Assembly (NCBI GenBank): GCA_015484715.1
Contig: WFUY01000279.1
Coordinates: 1 to 5,482 of the forward strand
DNA: 5,482 bases
DNA from: Thermoflexales bacterium
Lineage (GTDB): Bacteria; Chloroflexota; Anaerolineae; S140-20
Reading direction: 5' to 3'
Position numbers and translations under genes: made by a program. The notes under the pieces are model-generated. The model saw nothing but the letters and a program-made list of their open reading frames with translations. It made no database searches and was not told the DNA's origin. Below are positions 1 to 5,482 of this stretch, one piece after another; positions within the stretch are counted from its first letter, which is position 1; each line of letters begins with the position of its first letter.

Positions 1-366
1 ACGCTCTCGAAAGAGCAGTTGGTGCGCTGGGCCAAGGAAGGACGCCAGCCCGGCCTCTCGCTCATTGTTGCCAGCCAGCAACCATCGGCCATTGATCGTG
101 AGGTGCTGTCACAATGCGATGTGATCCTGAGTCACAAACTTACGACTCGGGATGACGTCAACGCCCTTAACCGGCTCAGTCAGGATTATATGGGCAGCGA
201 ACTCCAGGCGCTTATTAGGAAGCTGAAGCGAGTAGGAGAAGCCATTCTAGTGGACGACGAACGCGAGACAGTACACCACCTGAGCATCCGTCCGCGCCGA
301 AGCCGCCACGGTGGCAGTAGCATTGCTCCAGCCGAGGAGGAGCGTCTTGACCTCTGGAACGAATGA
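1..366 (+). CDS. HerA/DUF87-type P-loop ATPase, C-terminal fragment (5' end outside the window)
   Basis: Only the last 121 codons are present. The frame is open from base 1 to the TGA at 364-366. The segment at codons 14-29 (GRQPGLSLIVASQQPS) is the late beta-strand region of HerA/FtsK-like ATPases, where a Q-Q-P or Q-R-P motif follows the strand. It is followed by SQCDVILSHKLTTRDDVNAL (codons 36-55), typical of bacterial DUF87 ATP-binding proteins. A GEAILVDD strand and a basic tail (RPRRSRHGG) come near the end. The Walker A and B motifs must lie upstream of the window. Family members are hexameric, DNA-translocating or DNA-remodelling ATPases that often work with a nuclease such as NurA; the partner and exact role here are unknown. 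The gene overlaps the following acetyltransferase by 20 bases. It is lower in GC than the transporter genes. The family call is fairly firm; a precise function is not supported. Confidence 0.8.
   Translation, partial: TLSKEQLVRWAKEGRQPGLSLIVASQQPSAIDREVLSQCDVILSHKLTTRDDVNALNRLSQDYMGSELQALIRKLKRVGEAILVDDERETVHHLSIRPRRSRHGGSSIAPAEEERLDLWNE
335..340 (+). promoter_or_regulatory. Shine-Dalgarno sequence deciding the TTG start of the acetyltransferase gene
   Basis: A perfect AGGAGG lies inside the 3' end of the ATPase gene, with 6 bases between it and the TTG at 347-349. The same reading frame also has a GTG at 311 and a TTG at 323, but neither has a comparable purine-rich site at a suitable distance. 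The frame contains no ATG at all, so the start has to be a non-ATG codon. Confidence 0.7.
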
Positions 367-799
367 AACCCTGACGGTCCGCAAAGCCTCTCCTGCCGAC
401 CTGGATGCCATCAAAACCATTGCCGATGCACACCGATACGAGTTGGGCTTTGTCTTGCGTCCGGCTTTAGCGGAGTCTATCCATCGCGGGGAGGTATTGG
501 TTGCAGAGGATCATCAAGGACTAATCGGCTTCGTCGAGTATCACCATCGCCGCGATGCACAGACCACCCTTTACCATATCGCCGTGATTCCTCAGTGCCG
601 CCGACAGGGAGTCGGGCGTGCATTGGTCGAGGCACTGCGTATTGAAGCAATCACACTGGGGAAACAGACGATTTTCCTCAAATGTCCTGCTGACTTATCG
701 GCACGAGGCTTCTACGCTCGCTTGGGTTTTAAGATAGTCGGGGAAGAACAAGGAAGTAGCCGTCCTCTTCTCACCTGGACACTTTCACTCACAGCTTGA
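347..799 (+). CDS. GNAT-family N-acetyltransferase
   Basis: This is a 150-residue protein with a complete GNAT fold, predicted to transfer an acetyl group from acetyl-CoA to an unidentified amine in the cytoplasm. The acetyl-CoA pyrophosphate-binding motif A is RRQGVG at residues 85-90, after the strand TLYHIAVIP (74-82). The C-terminal motif FYARLGF (122-128) is the usual GNAT motif B. The central strand-turn region LVAEDHQGLIGFVEY (51-65) is also typical. The TTG start at 347 is chosen because AGGAGG sits 6 bases upstream. A GTG start at 311 would add 12 residues that are out-of-frame coding sequence of the upstream gene and look non-homologous. The gene overlaps the upstream ATPase gene by 20 bases, so translation is probably coupled. 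Substrate is unknown: protein N-termini, small molecules and antibiotics are all possible. No signal peptide or membrane segment is visible. Confidence 0.88.
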   Translation: MTSGTNETLTVRKASPADLDAIKTIADAHRYELGFVLRPALAESIHRGEVLVAEDHQGLIGFVEYHHRRDAQTTLYHIAVIPQCRRQGVGRALVEALRIEAITLGKQTIFLKCPADLSARGFYARLGFKIVGEEQGSSRPLLTWTLSLTA

Positions 800-835
800 A
801 AGAAACCTCAAAACGGAGTTGTTTTTCGTGCTCCG

Positions 836-864
836 GCCTCGGGTTATACAAAACTCGCTTAGGC
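836..864 (+). terminator. Imperfect hairpin after the acetyltransferase gene, possible terminator
   Basis: GCCTCGGGTT (836-845) can pair with AACTCG (852-857) and, across a 3-base bulge (858-860), with AGGC (861-864), leaving a 6-base loop. One pair is G-U. The hairpin begins 36 bases after the stop codon of the acetyltransferase gene and ends before the next promoter, where a terminator would be expected. It is not followed by a clean T-run (only CTTCCCCTT at 872-880), so it is not a classical intrinsic terminator. Confidence 0.3.
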
Positions 865-878
865 AAGCCGACTTCCCC

Positions 879-907
879 TTGACGATGCCCCACTTTTATG
901 GTACCCT
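879..907 (+). promoter_or_regulatory. Predicted sigma70-type promoter of the transporter operon
   Basis: TTGACG (879-884) matches five of six bases of the -35 consensus. Exactly 17 bases downstream is TACCCT (902-907), which keeps the three most conserved -10 positions (T, A and final T). Transcription would start near 914, giving a leader of about 100 bases before the ATPase gene at 1013. It is the best promoter-like pair in the only sizeable non-coding region of the window and sits directly upstream of the operon. The weak middle of the -10 box is the main doubt. Confidence 0.5.
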
Positions 908-913
908 ATGCCC

Positions 914-1012
914 CCACCCAGGTTCACCAGCCCCCTTTCGCAGCCCTAGACCGCCTGGGACCCTGGGAACGCAGCCCTGACCCGACTGTCCACCTCCGCC
1001 GATAGCCTTCTG
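914..1012 (+). other. Leader region with short direct and inverted repeats
   Basis: No gene is supported here. CGCAGCCCT occurs twice (939-947 and 970-978). CCTGGGA also occurs twice (954-960 and 962-968), and CCCAGG at 917-922 could pair with either copy, giving two mutually exclusive stems. The frame of the downstream ATPase is open back to a TAG at 947-949 but contains no ATG, GTG or TTG before 1013. No purine-rich ribosome binding site precedes the ATG at 1013. Any regulatory role is speculative. Confidence 0.3.
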
Positions 1013-1789
1013 ATGACGACGGATCGCGTACATCTCAGCGTGCAGAACGTATCGCTGAGCTTTGGCCGAGCTCAGGTGCTGAACGACGTCAGCTTCGATG
1101 TCTACGCTGGCGAGATTTTGGCAATCATCGGTCCCAACGGGGCCGGCAAGACCTCCCTCCTGAACTGCCTCAACAACTTCTACCACCCCGACGCAGGCCG
1201 CATCCTCTTCGAGGGCCACGATCTCACCCGCCTGCCCCCCCACCGCATCGCCCAACTGGGCATCGCCCGCACCTTCCAGAACATCGCCCTCTACACCGGC
1301 CTCAGCACGTTGGACAACCTGATGGCCGCCCGACACGTCCACATGCGGGCCGGGATGCTCCAGTGCCTGCTCTACTGGGGGCCTGCCCACCGCGAGGAGA
1401 TCGCCCACCGCCAGGTGGTTGAGGAGATCATTGACTTCCTCGAGATCCAGCACATCCGCAAGGCCATCGTGGGCACGCTGCCCTACGGCCTCCGCAAGCG
1501 GGTCGAACTGGGACGGGCCCTGGCCCTCGAACCCCGCCTGCTGCTCCTGGACGAGCCGATGACCGGGATGAACCAGGAAGAAAAAGAGGATATGGCCCGC
1601 TTCATCCTGGACATCCACGAACGCCGAGGGACGACCATCCTCCTGATCGAGCACGATATGGGGCTGGTGATGGACATCGCCGACCGGGTCGTCGTGCTGG
1701 ATTTCGGAACCAAGATCGCCGAGGGGACCCCGGAGGAGATCCGGCACAACGAGGCGGTCATCAACGCCTACCTGGGGGAGAGCGTGTGA
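1013..1789 (+). CDS. livG: Branched-chain amino acid (LivG)-type ABC transporter ATP-binding protein
   Basis: This 258-residue cytoplasmic ATPase subunit powers the permease pair encoded downstream. Motifs in order: an aromatic A-loop residue F17, Walker A GPNGAGKT (40-47), Q-loop Q89 within GIARTFQNI (83-91), Walker B LLLLDEP (176-182), D-loop MTGMN (183-187) and switch histidine H214 in IEHDM. GIARTFQ and the C-terminal EGTPEEI....VINAYLGE segment are characteristic of LivG rather than LivF. The ABC signature reads LPYGLRKRVELGRAL (156-170) instead of the usual LSGGQ or LSYGQQR. Length is normal for LivG. ATG 1013 is the first start codon after the in-frame TAG at 947-949, although it has no Shine-Dalgarno sequence. 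The stop is one base before the ligase gene. The substrate may be an organic acid rather than an amino acid, given the ligase next door. Confidence 0.93.
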   Translation: MTTDRVHLSVQNVSLSFGRAQVLNDVSFDVYAGEILAIIGPNGAGKTSLLNCLNNFYHPDAGRILFEGHDLTRLPPHRIAQLGIARTFQNIALYTGLSTLDNLMAARHVHMRAGMLQCLLYWGPAHREEIAHRQVVEEIIDFLEIQHIRKAIVGTLPYGLRKRVELGRALALEPRLLLLDEPMTGMNQEEKEDMARFILDIHERRGTTILLIEHDMGLVMDIADRVVVLDFGTKIAEGTPEEIRHNEAVINAYLGESV

Positions 1790-1790
1790 C

Positions 1791-3722
1791 GTGGACCACC
1801 TCGACACCCTGCCCAAACTGCTGATCGCCGGCTACCGGAAGTACGGCCACCGCAAGGTCGCTATGCGCAAGAAGGACCTGGGCATCTGGCGACCCTACAC
1901 CTGGGCCGACTCCTACCAGCAGGTCCGCCAGCTCAGCCTGGGCCTGGTCGAACTGGGGCTGCAGCGGGGCGAGAAGGTCTGCATCATCGGCGACAACGAT
2001 CCCCAGTACTTCTGGGCCCAACTGGCCATCCAGGCCGGCGGAGGCGTCGCCGTCGGCATCTTCACCGACAGCACCCCGCCCGAGATCCAGTACATCGTCC
2101 AGCACGCCGACGCCGTCTTCGTCTTCGCCAAGGACCAGGAGCAGTGCGACAAGCTCCTCGCCATCCGCGAGCAAATCCCCGCCGTCCGCCGGGTGATCTA
2201 CTGGGATGACAAGGGGCTGTGGAACTACAACGAGCCCTGGCTGATCAGCTTCGAGGAGGTGCAAGCCCTGGGACAGGCGCTGGATGCCAGGCAGCCGGAC
2301 CTCTTCGCCCGCCTCGTTGACGAGGGGCGGGGGGAGGACCTGGCCGTCTTCTGCTACACCTCCGGCACCACGGGGCGGCCCAAGGGGGCGATGATCAGCC
2401 ACCAGAACCTCATCGCCGGCTGTGACCTGGTGATGCGGGTGGATCCCCGCCGGGACGAGGATGAGTACGTCTCCTTCCTACCTCCCGCCTGGATCACGGA
2501 GAACGTGCTGGGGCTGACCATCCACCTGCGGACCGGGATGATCGTCAACTTCCCCGAAGCGCCGGAGACGGTGCAGGAGAACATCCGCGAGATCGCCCCC
2601 CACTCCATGCTCTTCAGCGCCCGCCTGTGGGAGGATATGGCAGCGATGGTCCAGGTCCGGATCGCCGAGAGCACCTGGATCAACCGCCTGCTCTACCGGC
2701 TCTTCATGCCCATAGGGTACCGGGTGGCCGGCCGGCGCTTCGAGCAGCGCCGCTCCGTGGGGCTGCTCTGGCGCATCCTGAACGCCCTGGGAGAGTTCGC
2801 CCTCTTCCACCCACTGCGGGACAAGCTGGGGCTGACCCGCGTTCGCTCAGCCTATTCCTCCGGCGCCGCCCTCAGCCCCGAAGTCATCCGCTTCTTCCGG
2901 GCCATCGGGGTCAACATCAAGCAACTCTACGGCTCCACGGAGGCCCAGGCCCACACGATGCACGTGGGCGACGACGTTAAGTTCGAGACGGTCGGCGTGC
3001 CCATCCCCGGCATGGAGCTGAAGATCGCCGAGAACGGGGAGATCCTGGTGCGGGGACCGACGGTCTTCCAAGGCTACTACAAAGACCCGGAGGCCACGGC
3101 CAAGGCTTTCTTCGTAGATGAGGAGGGCCGGCGCTGGTTCCGCACCGGGGACGCCGGCCTCCTGGACGCCGACGGCCACCTGATCTACCTGGACCGCCTC
3201 AAGGATATGATCACCCTGGCCAGCGGCGAGAAGTACTCGCCCCAGTACATCGAAGGTCGGCTCAAGTTCAGCCCCTACATCCGGGACGCGATGACCATCG
3301 GGGGAGCGGACAAGGAGTACGTGACGGCGCTGATCACCATTGACTTCGAGAACGTCGGTCGGTGGGCAGAGCGGCGGGGGTTGCCCTACACCACCTTCGT
3401 GGACCTCTCCCAGAAGCCGGAGGTCTACGAGCTGATCCGCCAGGATGTGGAGCGGGTCAACCGGACGCTGCCGCCGGCGGCCCGGGTGCGCAAGTTCGTC
3501 CTGCTGCACAAAGCCTTCGACGCCGACGAGGGGGAGCTCACCCGCACCCGGAAGCTGCGCCGGGGCCTGCTGGGAGAGCGCTATCAGACCATCATCACCG
3601 CGATGTACGGCGACGGGGATCGGGTGAGGGTCAAAGCGCCGGTCCGGTATCGGGATGGGCGTGAGGGTGTCGTCGAGACCACGGTGCGCATCGCCACGCT
3701 GAGAGAGGAGGCGCCGGTATGA
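1791..3722 (+). CDS. AMP-binding long-chain-type acyl-CoA ligase within the transporter operon
   Basis: This 643-residue member of the ANL adenylating superfamily is predicted to activate a carboxylic acid with ATP to an acyl-AMP and then to acyl-CoA. Visible motifs are the P-loop YTSGTTGRPKG (189-199), YGSTE (380-384), RTGD with ribose-binding D454, DRLKD (468-472) with the conserved arginine, SGEKYSP in the hinge region (478-484), and ELTRTRKLRR with the probable catalytic lysine K588. All key residues are present. The segment FHPLRDKLGLTRVRSAYSSGAAL resembles bacterial long-chain fatty acid-CoA ligases. About 55 residues follow K588 as a charged C-terminal extension. The GTG start at 1791 has GGGGGAG at 1774-1780, and the residues just after it fit the usual start of this family. 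It lies one base after livG and overlaps livH by 4 bases (ATGA), so it is an integral operon member. No signal peptide is seen. The true substrate (fatty, aromatic or other acid) cannot be read from the sequence. Confidence 0.92.
   Translation: MDHLDTLPKLLIAGYRKYGHRKVAMRKKDLGIWRPYTWADSYQQVRQLSLGLVELGLQRGEKVCIIGDNDPQYFWAQLAIQAGGGVAVGIFTDSTPPEIQYIVQHADAVFVFAKDQEQCDKLLAIREQIPAVRRVIYWDDKGLWNYNEPWLISFEEVQALGQALDARQPDLFARLVDEGRGEDLAVFCYTSGTTGRPKGAMISHQNLIAGCDLVMRVDPRRDEDEYVSFLPPAWITENVLGLTIHLRTGMIVNFPEAPETVQENIREIAPHSMLFSARLWEDMAAMVQVRIAESTWINRLLYRLFMPIGYRVAGRRFEQRRSVGLLWRILNALGEFALFHPLRDKLGLTRVRSAYSSGAALSPEVIRFFRAIGVNIKQLYGSTEAQAHTMHVGDDVKFETVGVPIPGMELKIAENGEILVRGPTVFQGYYKDPEATAKAFFVDEEGRRWFRTGDAGLLDADGHLIYLDRLKDMITLASGEKYSPQYIEGRLKFSPYIRDAMTIGGADKEYVTALITIDFENVGRWAERRGLPYTTFVDLSQKPEVYELIRQDVERVNRTLPPAARVRKFVLLHKAFDADEGELTRTRKLRRGLLGERYQTIITAMYGDGDRVRVKAPVRYRDGREGVVETTVRIATLREEAPV
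3706..3711 (+). promoter_or_regulatory. Shine-Dalgarno sequence of the livH-like gene, inside the ligase gene
   Basis: AGGAGG ends 7 bases before the ATG at 3719-3721. It supports this start and shows that the permease can recruit its own ribosomes as well as being coupled to the ligase through the ATGA overlap (3719-3722). Confidence 0.75.
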
Positions 3723-4639
3723 ACTGGCAACTGCTGCCCCAGTTCGCCGTCACCGGCCTGCTGGCCGGCGGACCTATCGCCCTGATGGCGCTGGGGCTGG
3801 TGCTCATCTTCAAGTCGTCCTACATCTTCAACTTCGCCCAGGGCCAGTTGCTGCTGATGGGGGCGCTGATCACCTGGTGGCTCTCCGTCGAGCAGGGCCT
3901 GCCGCTGGCCCTCTCCATTGTGCTGGCCCTCCTGCTCTCGGCGCTCCTAGGGCTGGCCATCGAACGGCTGGCCCTGCGCCCGATGACCGGCCAACCGCTG
4001 CTCTCCATCATCCTGATGACCCTGGGCCTGAGCCAGGTCCTGCAAGGGCTGGCCCTGCTCCTCTTCGGCGGTGCCCAGCGCAACTTCCCTCAGATCTTCT
4101 CGGCGGCCAACCCCTACCGGATCACCACCCCCTTCACCCACAACGGTCGCCCCATCATCATCATCCTAAAGCAGAACCTGGTCTGGTCCTTCATCATCGC
4201 CATCCTGGGCGTCATCGTGATCGGGGCTTTCTTCCAATTCACCCGCACCGGCCTGGCGATGCGGGGGACCTCGGAGGACCACGAGCTGGCCCAGAGCCTC
4301 GGCCTGCGCATTCACCGCATCTTCGGCCTCTCCTGGGCGATGGCGGCGATGGTCGCCACGACGGGGGGCGTCCTGCTGGCCACCTCCAGCGGCCTCGACC
4401 TGAGCCTCTCGGTGGTCGTGCTGGCCGCTTTCCCCGCCGTCCTCCTGGGCGGGCTGGAGTCCATCCCCGGGACCATCGTCGGCGGCCTGATCATCGGGCT
4501 CTCCCAAGGGGTGGTCGCAGCCGCCAAAGCGCAGAGCGTGCGCAACGCCGCCGAGATCATGCCCTACCTGGTGCTGCTCATCGTGCTCCTCATCCGACCC
4601 GAAGGACTCTTCGGCCAGAAGCGGATCGAACGGATTTGA
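3719..4639 (+). CDS. livH: Branched-chain amino acid (LivH)-type ABC transporter permease
   Basis: This 306-residue inner-membrane protein forms half of the translocation channel. It is strongly hydrophobic, with about eight membrane segments (roughly 10-31, 44-80, 93-118, 152-173, 203-222, 226-245, 250-268 and 276-292). Family marks are FNFAQGQLLLMGAL (37-50), matching the NFAHGE-type motif of LivH; the cytoplasmic EAA-like coupling loop GLAMRGTSEDHELAQSLG (178-195), which contacts the ATPase; the GGLESIPGTIVGG turn; and the terminal RPEGLFG (293-299). Length is normal for LivH. The ATG at 3719 has an ideal AGGAGG 7 bases upstream and overlaps the ligase stop by 4 bases. An ORF in a different frame over the same DNA (3877-4668) is a GC-rich shadow. 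The gene is intact with no frameshift. Substrate specificity would mostly depend on the binding protein, which is not in the window. Confidence 0.93.
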   Translation: MNWQLLPQFAVTGLLAGGPIALMALGLVLIFKSSYIFNFAQGQLLLMGALITWWLSVEQGLPLALSIVLALLLSALLGLAIERLALRPMTGQPLLSIILMTLGLSQVLQGLALLLFGGAQRNFPQIFSAANPYRITTPFTHNGRPIIIILKQNLVWSFIIAILGVIVIGAFFQFTRTGLAMRGTSEDHELAQSLGLRIHRIFGLSWAMAAMVATTGGVLLATSSGLDLSLSVVVLAAFPAVLLGGLESIPGTIVGGLIIGLSQGVVAAAKAQSVRNAAEIMPYLVLLIVLLIRPEGLFGQKRIERI

Positions 4640-4642
4640 CCT

Positions 4643-5482
4643 ATGGCTGTCCTGCGTCCGGCTGGTGAATTCGACGAAAGCTACGCATCCGACATGGCCG
4701 TCATTCGACGGCGGTGGCAGTGGGGGCTGCTCTTCGCCTTCATCCTGGCCCTCTACACCCTGCCCCTCTACGCCAGCCAGAGCCTGGTCGCCCTGGTCAA
4801 CCGCATCGGCATCACCATCATCGCCGTGCAAGGGTTGAACCTATTGACCGGGTACACCGGCCAGATCTCCCTCGGCCAAGCGGCCTTTATGACCACGGGG
4901 GGCTACATCTCGGCGCTGCTGGTCAACAACCTGGGCTGGCCCTTCCTGCTGGCCCTGCCCGTGGCCGCCGTGGGCACGGGGATTGTAGGGCTGATCTTCG
5001 GGCTGCCCTCGTTGCGGGTCAAAGGCTTCTACCTGGTCATGGCCACCCTGGCCGCCCAGTTCATCATCCCCTGGTTCACCCGCAACGCCTTTCCCGACCT
5101 GCTCAACGGAGCCCAGGGGCTGAACGTCCAGGTGCCCGTCCTCTTCGGCCTGGCCTTCAACACCCCCCAGCGCTACCTCTACCTGACCCTGACCGTCCTA
5201 ATCCTCTCGACCATTGCCGCCCACAACGTCTCCCGCTCCCGGCTGGGCCGGGCCTTCGTCACCATCCGCGACAACGACCTGGCCGCCGAGGTGCTGGGCA
5301 TCAGCCTCTTCCGGTACAAGCTCCAGGCTTTCTTCCTGGCCGCCGTCTACGCCGGGGTGGCGGGCTCCCTCTCCGCCCACTACCTGCGCCACATCAACTC
5401 GGAGACCTTCGGCCTGACCGATTCGATCTTCTTCCTGGGGATGATGGTGATCGGTGGGCTGGGGACCAACCTGGGGGCGATC
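4643..5482 (+). CDS. livM: Branched-chain amino acid (LivM)-type ABC transporter permease, 3' end outside the window
   Basis: The open frame runs 280 codons from ATG 4643 to the right edge without a stop. It encodes the second channel subunit, which pairs with the LivH-like protein. LivM marks are LNLLTGYTGQISLGQAAFM (65-83), the LPSLRVKGFYLVMATLA segment (121-137), the EAA-like loop RSRLGRAFVTIRDNDLAAE (198-216) and the start of the GGLGTNLGAI motif (271-280). Several membrane segments are evident from residue 28 onward. About 27 residues precede the first membrane segment, including GEFDESYASDM. A second ATG at 4694 (residue 18) is possible, but the longer start is preferred because it lies 3 bases after the livH stop and this type of N-terminal segment is common in LivM proteins. 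The ribosome site is weak (GGA at 4632-4634), which suggests translational coupling. Perhaps 40-80 residues are missing at the C-terminus. Confidence 0.92.
   Translation, partial: MAVLRPAGEFDESYASDMAVIRRRWQWGLLFAFILALYTLPLYASQSLVALVNRIGITIIAVQGLNLLTGYTGQISLGQAAFMTTGGYISALLVNNLGWPFLLALPVAAVGTGIVGLIFGLPSLRVKGFYLVMATLAAQFIIPWFTRNAFPDLLNGAQGLNVQVPVLFGLAFNTPQRYLYLTLTVLILSTIAAHNVSRSRLGRAFVTIRDNDLAAEVLGISLFRYKLQAFFLAAVYAGVAGSLSAHYLRHINSETFGLTDSIFFLGMMVIGGLGTNLGAI

Noticed and set aside
814..835. Inverted repeat CGGAG / CTCCG with a 12-base loop after the acetyltransferase gene
   Set aside because: The stem is only 5 bp, the loop is large, and the T-run lies in the loop rather than after the stem, so it does not look like a terminator.
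1003..1008. TAGCCT as a -10 box for a leaderless livG transcript
   Set aside because: Only 4 bases separate it from the ATG, and no -35 element lies at 17 bases. The nearest candidate, CTGACC at 977-982, leaves a 20-base spacer. It is kept only as a remark on the leader.
896..1816. Long minus-strand open frame (306 codons) opposite livG
   Set aside because: The + strand frame has complete ABC ATPase motifs. The antisense product is low-complexity, rich in G, D, V and Q, with no recognisable domain, as expected opposite GC-rich coding DNA. The same applies to minus-strand frames at 1761-2402, 2847-3509 and 4166-4831.
3877..4668. 263-codon + strand frame overlapping livH in another frame
   Set aside because: Its product is dominated by P, R, H, G and A with no domain, while the livH frame carries clear permease motifs across the same DNA.
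1..5482. CRISPR arrays, tRNA or rRNA genes, insertion sequences, integrase or attachment sites
   Set aside because: No regularly spaced repeats, RNA-gene-like sequence, transposase motifs or terminal inverted repeats were recognised. Almost all of the window is accounted for by coding genes.

Overview
The window comes from a GC-rich bacterium. It has three parts: the end of a two-gene unit (1-799), a 213-base intergenic region (800-1012), and the start of a branched-chain-amino-acid (Liv/HAAT) type ABC transporter operon that runs off the right edge (1013-5482). All genes are on the + strand. The organism cannot be named from this sequence. The GC content, the promoter-like TTGACG / TACCCT pair, and the transporter cluster containing an acyl-CoA ligase would fit a Chloroflexota (Anaerolineae-like) genome, but similar clusters occur in Actinomycetota and deltaproteobacteria. 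The taxonomic guess is therefore weak.

Left part: position 1 lies inside a gene for a HerA/DUF87-type P-loop ATPase, of which only the last 121 codons are present. A GNAT-family N-acetyltransferase gene overlaps its end by 20 bases. The acetyltransferase has no in-frame ATG and most likely starts at a TTG (347) placed 6 bases after a perfect AGGAGG. Hand-counted 60-base lines in this part are about 50-53% GC (61-240, 481-540, 661-720), against about 67-75% in the transporter operon (1201-1260, 2041-2100, 4321-4380).

Middle part: the intergenic region holds an imperfect hairpin (836-864), a likely sigma70-type promoter (879-907), and a roughly 100-base leader with short direct and inverted repeats before the first transporter gene. 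That gene has no recognisable Shine-Dalgarno sequence.

Right part: the order is ATPase subunit (livG-like, 1013-1789), long-chain-type acyl-CoA ligase (1791-3722), permease (livH-like, 3719-4639) and second permease (livM-like, 4643 to the right edge, 280 codons, 3' end missing). The genes are separated by 1 base, a 4-base ATGA overlap and 3 bases, so they are almost certainly cotranscribed and translationally coupled. The second ATPase (livF) and the periplasmic/lipoprotein binding protein (livK) expected for such a transporter are not seen and probably lie downstream. The ligase inside the operon suggests that the transported solute is a carboxylic acid (fatty, aromatic or other organic acid) activated to its CoA thioester on entry, rather than an amino acid. 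This is inference from gene order. Nothing in the window looks like an entirely new system; the ligase-coupled transporter and the ATPase-acetyltransferase pair are the parts most worth following up.
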